Origin: Bacteroidota bacterium
Lineage (GTDB): Bacteria; Bacteroidota; Kryptoniia; Kryptoniales; JAKASW01
DNA: 25,088 nt
NCBI GenBank assembly: GCA_021796055.1
Contig: JAJYOS010000006.1
Span: 1 to 25,088, forward strand
Direction of reading: 5' to 3'
Shown: piece by piece, positions 1 to 7,209 of the stretch
Position numbering within the stretch: the stretch's first letter is position 1
How the letters are laid out: the number at the start of each line of letters is the position of its first letter
Made by a program: the position numbers and the translations under genes
Notes under the pieces: generated by a model
Seen by the model: the letters and a program-made list of their open reading frames with translations, nothing else
Told to the model about the DNA's origin: nothing
Database searches by the model: none

Positions 1-484
1 CCGGACAGGCAGCAACATAGCAGCTGAAACGACCATCAGGATGGCTGAAGAGATACCGAACGTTTATGCCGTAAAAGAGGCGAGCGGCAACGTCCCGCAG
101 ATGATGGAAATACTGAGAGGAAGACCGGCTGATTTCGCCGTCTATTCCGGCGACGACCAGTTTGCGTTCACTCTTATTGCGCTGGGCGGAGACGGGATAA
201 TATCCGTCGTGGCTAATCAAGTGCCGAAGCTTTTCAGCGACATGGTCAGGTATGCCCTGGCTGGCGACCTTGAAAATGCAAGAAAGCTGCACTATAAACT
301 CCTTCCGCTCATGAACGCGAACTTCATCGAATCCAACCCGATCCCTGTTAAGGCTTCGCTCGCGATGATGGGAATGATAGAAGAGGTCTACCGGCTGCCG
401 CTACTTGCACCGATGGAATCGACGAGAGCCAAGCTAAAAGAGATTTTGAATGAACTTGAACTCATACAGGTTCCGGCAAAATAA
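1..484 (+). CDS. dapA: 4-hydroxy-tetrahydrodipicolinate synthase, C-terminal part (5' end outside window)
   Basis: This is the C-terminal half of DapA, which condenses pyruvate with aspartate semialdehyde at the entry to lysine and meso-diaminopimelate synthesis in the cytoplasm. The frame is open from base 2 and reads [11 protein letters not shown] before the first internal Met at 41, matching the PGRTGSN motif of the DapA/NAL aldolase family. The Schiff-base lysine lies in [10 protein letters not shown], a hallmark of the family, and YSGDDQFAF and [14 protein letters not shown] are also typical. About 160 residues are present against roughly 290-300 for a full enzyme, so the gene is cut by the window edge and is not degraded. 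The stop overlaps the next ATG (TAATG), so translation is probably coupled to dapD. Confidence 0.95.
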   Translation, partial: RTGSNIAAETTIRMAEEIPNVYAVKEASGNVPQMMEILRGRPADFAVYSGDDQFAFTLIALGGDGIISVVANQVPKLFSDMVRYALAGDLENARKLHYKLLPLMNANFIESNPIPVKASLAMMGMIEEVYRLPLLAPMESTRAKLKEILNELELIQVPAK

Positions 485-1326
485 TGAGCAGAGAGCTTCT
501 GATAGCAGAAATCGATAAGCTGTACGAGATTCACGAGTTGAGCCTCGAGGCGGAGTCGAACGTCGAGCGGTTCCTGGATCTCCTCGATATCGGCGAGATT
601 CGGGCCGCAGAACGCGACCATACTTCGCCGACCGGGTGGCGCGTCAACGAGTGGGTCAAGAAAGGGATCCTCCTCGCCTTTCGAATCGGCAAGCTCGTAA
701 AAGTCGAGGACGCATGCAGCAGCCAGTTTTTTGACAAGCACACTTTTCCGATTAAGGACATCAGTGCTGAGAACCAGATAAGGGTCGTACCTGGCGGAAC
801 TGCCATAAGGCGCGGCGCCTATCTTTCTCCCGGCGTCGTCATCATGCCTCCGTCTTATGTCAACGTCGGTGCGTACGTCGGGGAGGGAACGATGCTCGAT
901 TCGCACACACTCGTCGGCTCATGCGCGCAAATAGGGCGGAAGGCACATATCAGCGCCGGTACACAGATAGGGGGCGTTCTGGAGCCGGTCGGCGCGATGC
1001 CGATCATCATCGAAGACGAAGTCATGGTGGGAGGGAACTGCGGGATCTACGAAGGGACGATCGTCAAGAGGCGCGCCGTGATAGGAGCCGGGTGCGTCAT
1101 TACCGGCTCGACTCCGGTTTACGACCTTGTCAGAGAGACTGTCCATAGAAAGGAAAAGGGAAAACCTTTAATGATCCCGGAGGGGGCGGTCGTTGTTCCA
1201 GGCTCGAGGACCCTTGCGGGAGATTTCGCCGCAAAAAACAAGCTCTCTGTCTACACGCCTGTCATCGTGAAGTACCGTGACGAGAAGACAGATGCCGCGA
1301 CCGTCCTCGAACAGGCTATAAGGTGA
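484..1326 (+). CDS. dapD: 2,3,4,5-tetrahydropyridine-2,6-dicarboxylate N-succinyltransferase
   Basis: DapD transfers succinyl from succinyl-CoA to tetrahydrodipicolinate, so this organism uses the succinylase branch of diaminopimelate/lysine synthesis. The protein is 280 residues, close to the usual 270-280. An N-terminal helical domain (about 1-100, with [18 protein letters not shown]) is followed by a left-handed beta helix of hexapeptide repeats (about 105-250, including [20 protein letters not shown] and [12 protein letters not shown]) and the conserved tail [11 protein letters not shown]. The start ATG overlaps the dapA stop by one base, and the upstream dapA end supplies the ribosomes; this supports a dapA-dapD operon. 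The gene converges on cysK across a hairpin. Confidence 0.96.
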   Translation: MSRELLIAEIDKLYEIHELSLEAESNVERFLDLLDIGEIRAAERDHTSPTGWRVNEWVKKGILLAFRIGKLVKVEDACSSQFFDKHTFPIKDISAENQIRVVPGGTAIRRGAYLSPGVVIMPPSYVNVGAYVGEGTMLDSHTLVGSCAQIGRKAHISAGTQIGGVLEPVGAMPIIIEDEVMVGGNCGIYEGTIVKRRAVIGAGCVITGSTPVYDLVRETVHRKEKGKPLMIPEGAVVVPGSRTLAGDFAAKNKLSVYTPVIVKYRDEKTDAATVLEQAIR

Positions 1327-1330
1327 GTTC

Positions 1331-1383
1331 CAGTTGCGACTCACATTGCTTCAGCATACATCATAGGAAGTGAGTCGCAATTG
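1331..1383. repeat. Inverted repeat between convergent dapD and cysK (possible bidirectional terminator)
   Basis: Arms CAGTTGCGACTCAC (1331-1344) and GTGAGTCGCAATTG (1370-1383) pair over 14 bp with one G-T wobble around a 25-base loop. The element fills nearly all of the gap between the dapD stop (1326) and the cysK stop (1388), the usual place for a shared terminator. Neither side has a T-run directly after the stem, so it is not a classical intrinsic terminator; it could act as a 3'-end stabilising hairpin or be a dispersed repeat. Confidence 0.6.
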
Positions 1384-1387
1384 AGGT

Positions 1388-2296
1388 CTAAAACAACCCG
1401 TCAACCGATAGATATCGTTCCCCCGTGTCGTAGTTGAACGTAAGGACTTTCTTCAGCGACTTGTCCTCCGCAAGTTTCTTCGCGACTGCGGCGAGCGCCG
1501 CTCCCGTCGAGATGCCGACCAATATTCCTTCCTCTTTCGCCGCGCGCACGGTGTAAGCGTAAGACTCTTCCTTTGACACAGTTATCACGCCGTCGATGAT
1601 TTTAGTATCGAGGTTCTTCGGAATGAACCCGGCACCAAGTCCCTGCAAAGAATGGGGCCCGGGCTGACCGCCGCTGATTACCGGCGAGAGGTCCGGCTCG
1701 ACGGCATACACTTTCATCTTGGGAAATTTCTTCTTCAATACCCGCCCGACACCGGTGATGTGGCCGCCCGTGCCGACGCCGGTGACGAGCGCATCAAAGC
1801 CTTTGGGGAAATCCTTGATTATTTCCTTTGCGGTGGTGCGGGCATGAATTTCCACGTTAGCCGGATTTTCGAATTGCTGAGGGATCCAGGCTGACGGGAG
1901 CGTTGCTGTCAGCTCGTTTGCGCGTTCAATCGCACCTTTCATCCCCTTTTCCCGCGGCGTCAGTTCAAGCTTGGCGCCGTATGCGGTCATGATCCTCCTG
2001 CGCTCCACAGACATCGATTCCGGCATCACCAGTATCAACTCGTATCCCTTCACCGCTGCAGCCATCGCGAGGCCGATACCCGTGTTGCCGGATGTCGGTT
2101 CGATGATGACCGTGTTCTTTTTCAGCACGCCGCGCTTTTCGGCGTCTTCGATCATCGCTATTCCGATTCGGTCCTTAATGCTCCCGCCGGGATTCTGACG
2201 CTCGAGCTTCATCCAGACTTCCTTTTCACCGAACAAGCGATTTATTCGTATATGTGGAGTGTCCCCGATCGCTTCAATTATATTTCGTATCTTCAT
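1388..2296 (-). CDS. cysK: Cysteine synthase (O-acetylserine sulfhydrylase)
   Basis: A PLP enzyme that makes L-cysteine from O-acetylserine and sulfide. It has 302 residues, as is usual for CysK. The PLP lysine is K41 in NPGGSIKDR. The substrate loop [12 protein letters not shown], the phosphate-binding GTGGHITGV and the C-terminal GISTGAA and YDTGERYLS motifs are present. The last motif is typical of O-acetylserine-dependent cysteine synthases rather than cystathionine beta-synthase, and no CBS domain follows. The start ATG has a strong AGGAGGT site upstream. The gene is 32 bases downstream of serine acetyltransferase on the same strand, so both halves of the two-step cysteine route are in one operon. 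The protein ends in DGLF rather than the terminal Ile of the E. coli CysE tail partner. Confidence 0.95.
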   Translation of the reverse strand: MKIRNIIEAIGDTPHIRINRLFGEKEVWMKLERQNPGGSIKDRIGIAMIEDAEKRGVLKKNTVIIEPTSGNTGIGLAMAAAVKGYELILVMPESMSVERRRIMTAYGAKLELTPREKGMKGAIERANELTATLPSAWIPQQFENPANVEIHARTTAKEIIKDFPKGFDALVTGVGTGGHITGVGRVLKKKFPKMKVYAVEPDLSPVISGGQPGPHSLQGLGAGFIPKNLDTKIIDGVITVSKEESYAYTVRAAKEEGILVGISTGAALAAVAKKLAEDKSLKKVLTFNYDTGERYLSVDGLF

Positions 2297-2328
2297 TTCG
2301 ACCTCCTGTACTATCGTAGATTATCTCG

Positions 2329-3186
2329 TCATATCACAAAATTAATTACACCCGTGCGGTCGTCCTGCTGCTGGATCACCGTCTCACTCTTCTGATACAC
2401 CACCGAAAACGGCGGTACACTGTGGGTCAGCCAGACGTTGCCACCAATCATGCTGTCATGCCCCACAACCGTCTCACCGCCAAGTATCACAGCCTGAGCG
2501 TATATGACTACATTATCCCCGACGGTCGGGTGACGTTTAGACTTGGCCATATTTTTGTCTACGCTGAGCGCGCCAAGAGTTACTCCCTGATATAACTTCA
2601 CGTTGCCCCCGATAACTGTGGATTCTCCGATCACGATGCCGGTCCCGTGGTCGATGGCAAACGAGCTGCCTATCTGCGCCCCGGGATGAATGTCTATTCC
2701 CGTCATCTGGTGTGCATACTCGGTAAGCAGCCTCGGCAATATCGGAACTCCGGCGCGGTAAAGCTCGTGAGCAAGCCTGTAAATTCCAATGGCCATAAAG
2801 CCGGGATATGCGAGTATGACCTCGTCGACGCTCTCCGATGCAGGATCGCCTGTGTTGATAGCTTCGGCATCGAGCCAGAGTGCACATTGAATATCCGGCA
2901 GCTTTTCAATGAATCCTGCGGCTATCTCATCGACTTTGCTCGATTTCTCCGCAAGGAACGGGGCGAGAAGCTTCCGCAAATCCTGTTCGATCATCACAAG
3001 GCGGGCAAAAACGTCGCTCTCCGAATGATTCGAGTCCGAGCTGAAATGAGGGAAAAGCACGGCAAGAAGTTTGTCGGCAAACTCCTGCGTTCTGCGTTTC
3101 GCCTGTATCCCGAACGAACTCTGGTCCGGAACCTCGTGGAGATTTCTCAGGATCTCCTTCGCGACGTCTTTTGTGTTTGTCTCCAT
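2329..3186 (-). CDS. cysE: Serine O-acetyltransferase (EpsC/CysE type)
   Basis: It acetylates serine with acetyl-CoA to O-acetylserine, the substrate of the downstream cysK. The protein has 285 residues: a helical N-terminal domain (about 1-155) and a left-handed beta-helix domain (about 160-265) with IHPGAQIGSSFAIDHGTGIV, GESTVIGGNV, QGVTLGA and KRHPTVGDNV. The HGTG and HPTVGDN motifs are signatures of the serine acetyltransferase family. The long N-terminal region and MTGIDIHPGA resemble the EpsC subgroup common in Bacteroidota and Cyanobacteria. The C-terminus ends in INFVI, and a terminal Ile is what CysE uses to dock into the CysK active site, so a cysteine synthase complex is plausible (inference). 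It is the first gene of the cysE-cysK operon. Confidence 0.94.
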   Translation of the reverse strand: METNTKDVAKEILRNLHEVPDQSSFGIQAKRRTQEFADKLLAVLFPHFSSDSNHSESDVFARLVMIEQDLRKLLAPFLAEKSSKVDEIAAGFIEKLPDIQCALWLDAEAINTGDPASESVDEVILAYPGFMAIGIYRLAHELYRAGVPILPRLLTEYAHQMTGIDIHPGAQIGSSFAIDHGTGIVIGESTVIGGNVKLYQGVTLGALSVDKNMAKSKRHPTVGDNVVIYAQAVILGGETVVGHDSMIGGNVWLTHSVPPFSVVYQKSETVIQQQDDRTGVINFVI

Positions 3187-3271
3187 CTTCGCTCAAAAAC
3201 CTTCCACTAAACTCAATCCTTAAAAATCCTGACCCGGCGTGCCATTCTGTCTCGGGCGGCACGCATCTCAC

Positions 3272-3277
3272 ATTATA
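3272..3277 (-). promoter_or_regulatory. Candidate -10 element for cysE-cysK
   Basis: The minus strand reads a perfect TATAAT here, 86 bases before the cysE start, in the 235-base gap after the mutase gene. No good TTGACA-like box lies 16-18 bases upstream, so only the -10 similarity supports it. Confidence 0.25.
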
Positions 3278-3391
3278 CGGTGTAGTACATTCAAGATAGA
3301 TAACGAGATATGCAAACTCAAAGTTCAACAGGAATGACAGAGCGGAGACCCCGTCCGCAATCCGACCTGGCAGCCGATATGCCGTGACCTT

Positions 3392-3415
3392 CTGCCGTAA
3401 AGAAATTTACGGCAG
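3392..3415 (-). terminator. Perfect 10-bp hairpin just after the mutase gene
   Basis: CTGCCGTAAA and TTTACGGCAG form a perfect 10-bp stem around a 4-base loop (GAAA on the plus strand, TTTC on the minus strand), starting 7 bases past the mutase stop. The minus-strand sequence after the stem is not T-rich, so it may stabilise the 3' end or pause polymerase rather than terminate alone. Confidence 0.5.
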
Positions 3416-3421
3416 CCGAAG

Positions 3422-5032
3422 TCAGGACTGGTAAGTCCCCCAGACTTCCCTCAGCGCCCCGGAAATCTCACCCAGCGTCGCGTAATTCTCGACGGCCTCT
3501 ATAATCACCGGCATAAGATTCACCCTCCCTCTCGACTCTCGCTTCAACCTGTCCAACGACCTTTTTACGTTCTCGGTGTCCCGCCTTCCCCTTAGCCTCT
3601 TTAAACTCTCCACCTGCGCTTCCCTGACCTTCGGGTCGAGTTCGAAAATCTTCGGTTCGCCTTTGTCAGCGTCGGCGAATTCGTTGACACCCACTATAAT
3701 CTTCTTTTTCGATTCTATCTCTCTCTGGTACTCGTATGCACTCTTCGCAATTTCCGCCTGGAAGTAACCGGCCTCAATGGCCTTGACGGCTCCGCCCATT
3801 GACTCGATCTTTTCGAGATACTTCTTCACACGATCCTCAATTTCATCCGTCAGCTTCTCGACGAAATAAGAGCCGCCGAAAGGATCGATTGTGTTCGACA
3901 CACCGGATTCGAAGCCGATTATCTGTTGTGTTCTGAGAGCAAGGCTTACCGACTCCTCCGTCGGGAGAGCAAGCGCTTCGTCCCTGCTGTTGGTGTGGAG
4001 CGACTGGCAACCGCCCAGCACGGCGGCGAGTGCCTGATAAGTCGTACGCACGACATTGATATCTATTTGCTGGGCTGTCAATGTGGAACCCGCAGTCTGT
4101 GCGTGGAATCGCAGTTTCATGGCTTCCGGATTTTCAGCACCGAACTTTTCCTTCGCGATCCAAGCCCATAAGCGCCTGGCCGCCCTGAACTTGGCAATTT
4201 CTTCGAAGAAATCATTGTGTGCATTGAAGAAAAAAGACAGCTGGCTCCCGAAGCTGTCGAAATCCAAACCGGCCGACTGTGCTGCCCGGATATATTCAAT
4301 CGCATTCGCGAATGTGAAGGCGAGCTCCTGCACTGCCGTCGCTCCCGCTTCGCGGATGTGGTAGCCGCTGATCGAAATCGTGTTCCAGCTCGGAAGCTGC
4401 GAAGCGCAATAAGCAAATATGTCTGTGACGAGGCGAAGCGATGGAGCCGGCGGATAAATATGCGTACCCCTGGCTATATACTCCTTGAGGATGTCGTTCT
4501 GAATCGTCCCGGAAATTTTTGCGAGATCGGCCCCCTGTTTCTTTGCGACCGCGATGTACATTGCCAGGAGGATCGCGGCGGTGGAATTAATAGTCATGGA
4601 AGTAGTAACGCCGGAGAGCGTAATTCCCTCGAACAGCCGCTCCATGTCTTCGAGCGAATCGATGGCAACACCTACTCTGCCGACCTCCCCTTCGCTCATC
4701 GGATCGTCGGAATCGTATCCTATCTGCGTCGGGAGATCGAACGCTACTGAAAGTCCCGTGATTCCCTGGTCGAGGAGATAACGGTATCGCCTGTTCGATT
4801 CCTCCGCGCTCCCGAAACCCGCGTATTGCCGCATCGTCCAGAGTCTGCCCCGGTACATCGTAGGATAAACACCTCTGGTAAACGGATACTCGCCGGGAAA
4901 TCCCAGCTTACCGACATAATCGAACTCCTCCGGGCCATATAATCTCTCGATGCTGATCCCCGAGCTTGTCACCTTCTTCGCTCCGGTGTTCTGATCGGTT
5001 TCGCCGGCCTTCTCTCTTGATATCCCAGCCAA
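3422..5032 (-). CDS. Methylmalonyl-CoA mutase, catalytic (large) subunit without B12-binding domain
   Basis: It catalyses the B12-dependent interconversion of methylmalonyl-CoA and succinyl-CoA (propionate, odd-chain fatty acid and branched amino acid metabolism). The 536 residues cover only the TIM-barrel acyl-CoA mutase domain; fused enzymes are about 700 residues and carry a C-terminal cobalamin domain, which is absent here. [14 protein letters not shown] places Tyr at residue 70, and [12 protein letters not shown] places Arg at 188. Tyr and Arg at these positions are typical of methylmalonyl-CoA mutase, while isobutyryl-CoA mutase has Phe and Gln. [10 protein letters not shown] gives the active-site His (about 225). 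The start appears to be TTG with GAAGGGG upstream; an in-frame stop lies at 5090-5092 with no ATG between, and GTG at Val21 is an alternative. The cobalamin-binding partner must be encoded elsewhere. Confidence 0.93.
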   Translation of the reverse strand: MAGISREKAGETDQNTGAKKVTSSGISIERLYGPEEFDYVGKLGFPGEYPFTRGVYPTMYRGRLWTMRQYAGFGSAEESNRRYRYLLDQGITGLSVAFDLPTQIGYDSDDPMSEGEVGRVGVAIDSLEDMERLFEGITLSGVTTSMTINSTAAILLAMYIAVAKKQGADLAKISGTIQNDILKEYIARGTHIYPPAPSLRLVTDIFAYCASQLPSWNTISISGYHIREAGATAVQELAFTFANAIEYIRAAQSAGLDFDSFGSQLSFFFNAHNDFFEEIAKFRAARRLWAWIAKEKFGAENPEAMKLRFHAQTAGSTLTAQQIDINVVRTTYQALAAVLGGCQSLHTNSRDEALALPTEESVSLALRTQQIIGFESGVSNTIDPFGGSYFVEKLTDEIEDRVKKYLEKIESMGGAVKAIEAGYFQAEIAKSAYEYQREIESKKKIIVGVNEFADADKGEPKIFELDPKVREAQVESLKRLRGRRDTENVKRSLDRLKRESRGRVNLMPVIIEAVENYATLGEISGALREVWGTYQS

Positions 5033-5035
5033 ATG

Positions 5036-5154
5036 ATTCCCCTTCTTCCCTACTTCCTTTTCACCGTTTTGTCTTTTGTCCTTTTCACCTTATTACCTCT
5101 TTCACTTTTCGCCTCTTCACCTGTTTTCCTCTTCCCCTTCTTTCTTCCTCCCCA
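5036..5154. repeat. Polypyrimidine/polypurine tract with degenerate repeats
   Basis: About 120 bases in which roughly nine of ten plus-strand bases are pyrimidines. The unit CCTTTTCACC occurs exactly at 5056-5065 and 5080-5089, with a one-base variant (CCTCTTCACC) at 5112-5121. On the minus strand it forms the GGTGAAAAGG-rich leader of the mutase gene and fills the entire gap to the prenyltransferase stop. Confidence 0.8.
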
Positions 5155-5155
5155 A

Positions 5156-6034
5156 TCACCCCATCTTCGTCACCACATCTACAAACGTGAAAAGAAACAG
5201 CCCGACACTTAAATACGCGTTCATGTTGAAGAAAGCGAAATTCAGTTTACTCAGATCGTTCGGCCGCACAATCCTGTGCTGGTGGATCAGCGTAACACCG
5301 ACAACCGCGAGTCCGACGAGATATATACCCCGGAGCGGAAGCATGAACTTGAGAGACAGAAGGAGGGCGAAGGCAATCGCGTGCAACGCCGAAGAAATAA
5401 CCAGGGCCTTCCTGACTCCGAGAGATTTCGGCATAGAAAAGAGTCCGACTTCGTCGTCGTAGCCAAGGTCCTGCATCGAGTAGATGATATCGAAACCCGC
5501 TCCCCACGAGACCACGGTCAATCCTAGTATTACCGGCGCCAGCGCGAACTCGCCGGCGATACCAAGCCACGCCCCAACCGGTGCCAATCCCATTCCGAGC
5601 CCGAGAAACAGGTGAGAAAGCCATGTAAAACGCTTCGTGAAGGAATAAAAGAAGACTACACCCAACGCGACCGGAGACAGATAGAGACAGAGCGGATTCA
5701 GCTCATGCGCAGCCAGAACAAGAAGTAACGACGCGCCGATGACGAACACCGTCGCCTCGGCAACGGATATCTTCTCAGTCGGAAGCTCGCGGTTCCTCGT
5801 TCGCGGATTCCTTGCGTCAAAATCCCTGTCGACGATCCTGTTGAAACCCATCGCGGCGGATCTTGCGCCGACCATCGCGACGAGTATCCACACGATCTCA
5901 GACAACGTGACACGGTGACTCAAAGAGGCAAGGACGACACTGGTGAGCGCGAAAGGCATTGCAAAAAGCGTATGCGAGAATCTGACCATGCTCCCGAATG
6001 TTATTATACGCTGAATTGCTTTCCTCATGTGCAT
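5156..6034 (-). CDS. ubiA: UbiA-family aromatic prenyltransferase (putative 4-hydroxybenzoate/MqnP-type polyprenyltransferase)
   Basis: An integral membrane prenyltransferase that attaches a polyprenyl chain to an aromatic quinone precursor. The 292 residues are typical in length and contain about eight or nine hydrophobic helices. The first Asp-rich motif is [18 protein letters not shown] (about residues 64-82) and the second is [16 protein letters not shown] (about 180-196). Both bind Mg2+-diphosphate in UbiA enzymes. The TRNRELP sequence and the DxxYxxQD form resemble the 'UbiA-other' subgroup that includes MqnP of the futalosine menaquinone route, so menaquinone synthesis is more likely than ubiquinone; no other quinone gene is nearby to prove it. 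ATG codons at residues 1 and 3 are both possible starts, and the upstream GGGCGG is a weak ribosome site. Confidence 0.88.
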   Translation of the reverse strand: MHMRKAIQRIITFGSMVRFSHTLFAMPFALTSVVLASLSHRVTLSEIVWILVAMVGARSAAMGFNRIVDRDFDARNPRTRNRELPTEKISVAEATVFVIGASLLLVLAAHELNPLCLYLSPVALGVVFFYSFTKRFTWLSHLFLGLGMGLAPVGAWLGIAGEFALAPVILGLTVVSWGAGFDIIYSMQDLGYDDEVGLFSMPKSLGVRKALVISSALHAIAFALLLSLKFMLPLRGIYLVGLAVVGVTLIHQHRIVRPNDLSKLNFAFFNMNAYLSVGLFLFTFVDVVTKMG

Positions 6035-6169
6035 ATTAAATTACCGCCCGAGCGCCGAAAAAACAACGTGAGTGAGGGACTCAACAACGGGTCGATTTGT
6101 CCAGCATGAACTGCTTCGACGATTTCCAGCGGAGCGGCAACGCCCGATATTTTCCGAAAGGCCGACGAT

Positions 6170-6204
6170 AAAAAAACCGGCAATATGAGCGAGCACATTG
6201 CCGG
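6170..6204 (-). terminator. Intrinsic terminator of the DUF4097-type gene
   Basis: Read on the minus strand, CCGGCAATGTG pairs with CATATTGCCGG (6204-6194 with 6187-6177, one G-U) around a 6-base loop and is followed by seven T. It lies 50 bases past the stop at 6254. Confidence 0.9.
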
Positions 6205-6253
6205 GGTGTTGCGAAGGATCTACCGCCCTTCGCTTCGCTGCCTACTCTCTGTT

Positions 6254-7045
6254 TTACTCTTTATAGATGTTGATTCCACCATTGGTCGTGTGAAGGTACA
6301 TTTCATTCCCGCCGTTATTAATCTTACCCTCCAGGCTCCTGCCGCTGAAATTCCCGTCAATAGTGATCGGGAAATCGGTGTGGATTCCTCCGTTTGTAGT
6401 ATGGGCGGAGACATCGGCATCTATCCCCTCCGGGCAGTAGACAGATATTCCACCGTTGGTGGTGCTGAGTTTGAGCTGTCTGAACACCACCTTGTCGCCG
6501 AGGTGTGCCGTGATTCCACCGTTGGTCGTGTGGCCGTCAACTACGCCTCCTACATCTTCAAGTTCAATGCGCCCGTTCGTAGAACGCGCCTTTATCACTC
6601 CGACCACCGCCCTGACATCTATATTTCCGTTCGTTGAACCGACCTCCAGATCAACCGTCGCGGGGACTTTAAGCACGTACTCCACCCCGCCATACCTGGA
6701 TCCGCCGTGGAAGAGCCAGTCAAAGAAACCGCCTCCCCAATCATGCGGATAATGTGTTTTCACTTCGAGGAAATCGTCGCCGGAATTAATATCGACCCTC
6801 AAGTCTGCGAAATACTCCTCTGCTTCCTCGTTATCGCTCGCCCTGACAGTTTTAGTCACCTCGAGCGAAACCTGGTTCTTGTCCCATGCCTCGACCTTGA
6901 TAGAACCGTTTACGTTCTCGACCACAACTTTGCCTTTCGGGGAGATCGTGAAGAACCTTGTCTCGGTGCGTGAATACTTTTCAGCTGCAGCCGTCGAAAT
7001 CAGGACGAATATCCCCAAAATTGCGCCAGACAGTACTCTTTTCAT
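6254..7045 (-). CDS. Exported DUF4097-type beta-repeat protein with TNGG repeats
   Basis: Function unknown; the layout matches DUF4097/adhesin-like putative beta-helical proteins of the envelope. I place the start at the ATG ending at 7045 because GGAGAA lies just upstream and the protein then begins with a signal peptide (MKRVLSGAILGIFVLISTAAA); an ATG 21 codons earlier has no such support. The 263 residues comprise the signal peptide, a region of about 110 residues with VVVENVNGSIKVEAWDKNQV, a Gly/Trp/Phe-rich stretch (DWGGGFFDWLFHGGSRYGG), then at least seven turns of about 15-25 residues centred on S/T-T-N-G-G-I. Asn-Gly turns at regular spacing fit a stacked beta-strand fold. It stands alone, with its own terminator downstream and the hppA terminator upstream. 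Confidence 0.82.
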   Translation of the reverse strand: MKRVLSGAILGIFVLISTAAAEKYSRTETRFFTISPKGKVVVENVNGSIKVEAWDKNQVSLEVTKTVRASDNEEAEEYFADLRVDINSGDDFLEVKTHYPHDWGGGFFDWLFHGGSRYGGVEYVLKVPATVDLEVGSTNGNIDVRAVVGVIKARSTNGRIELEDVGGVVDGHTTNGGITAHLGDKVVFRQLKLSTTNGGISVYCPEGIDADVSAHTTNGGIHTDFPITIDGNFSGRSLEGKINNGGNEMYLHTTNGGINIYKE

Positions 7046-7149
7046 GTTAAATTCTCCGCTTTTATTGCCTCGAAGTTGAAACATGTTATTATCTACGATG
7101 CCATTCACCGCAAGGTTTCAGCGGGGGAAAAATGCGGCACCGACCTGAG

Positions 7150-7181
7150 AAAAGAAAAAGGGCAGGAATTTCTTCCTGCCC
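7150..7181 (-). terminator. Intrinsic terminator of hppA
   Basis: On the minus strand GGGCAGGAA, loop GAAA, TTCCTGCCC form a perfect 9-bp stem closed by a stable tetraloop and followed by TTTTTCTTTT. It starts 29 bases after the hppA stop. Confidence 0.93.
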
Positions 7182-7209
7182 TTACGGAAACAGAAAATCC
7201 GTCGAGACT

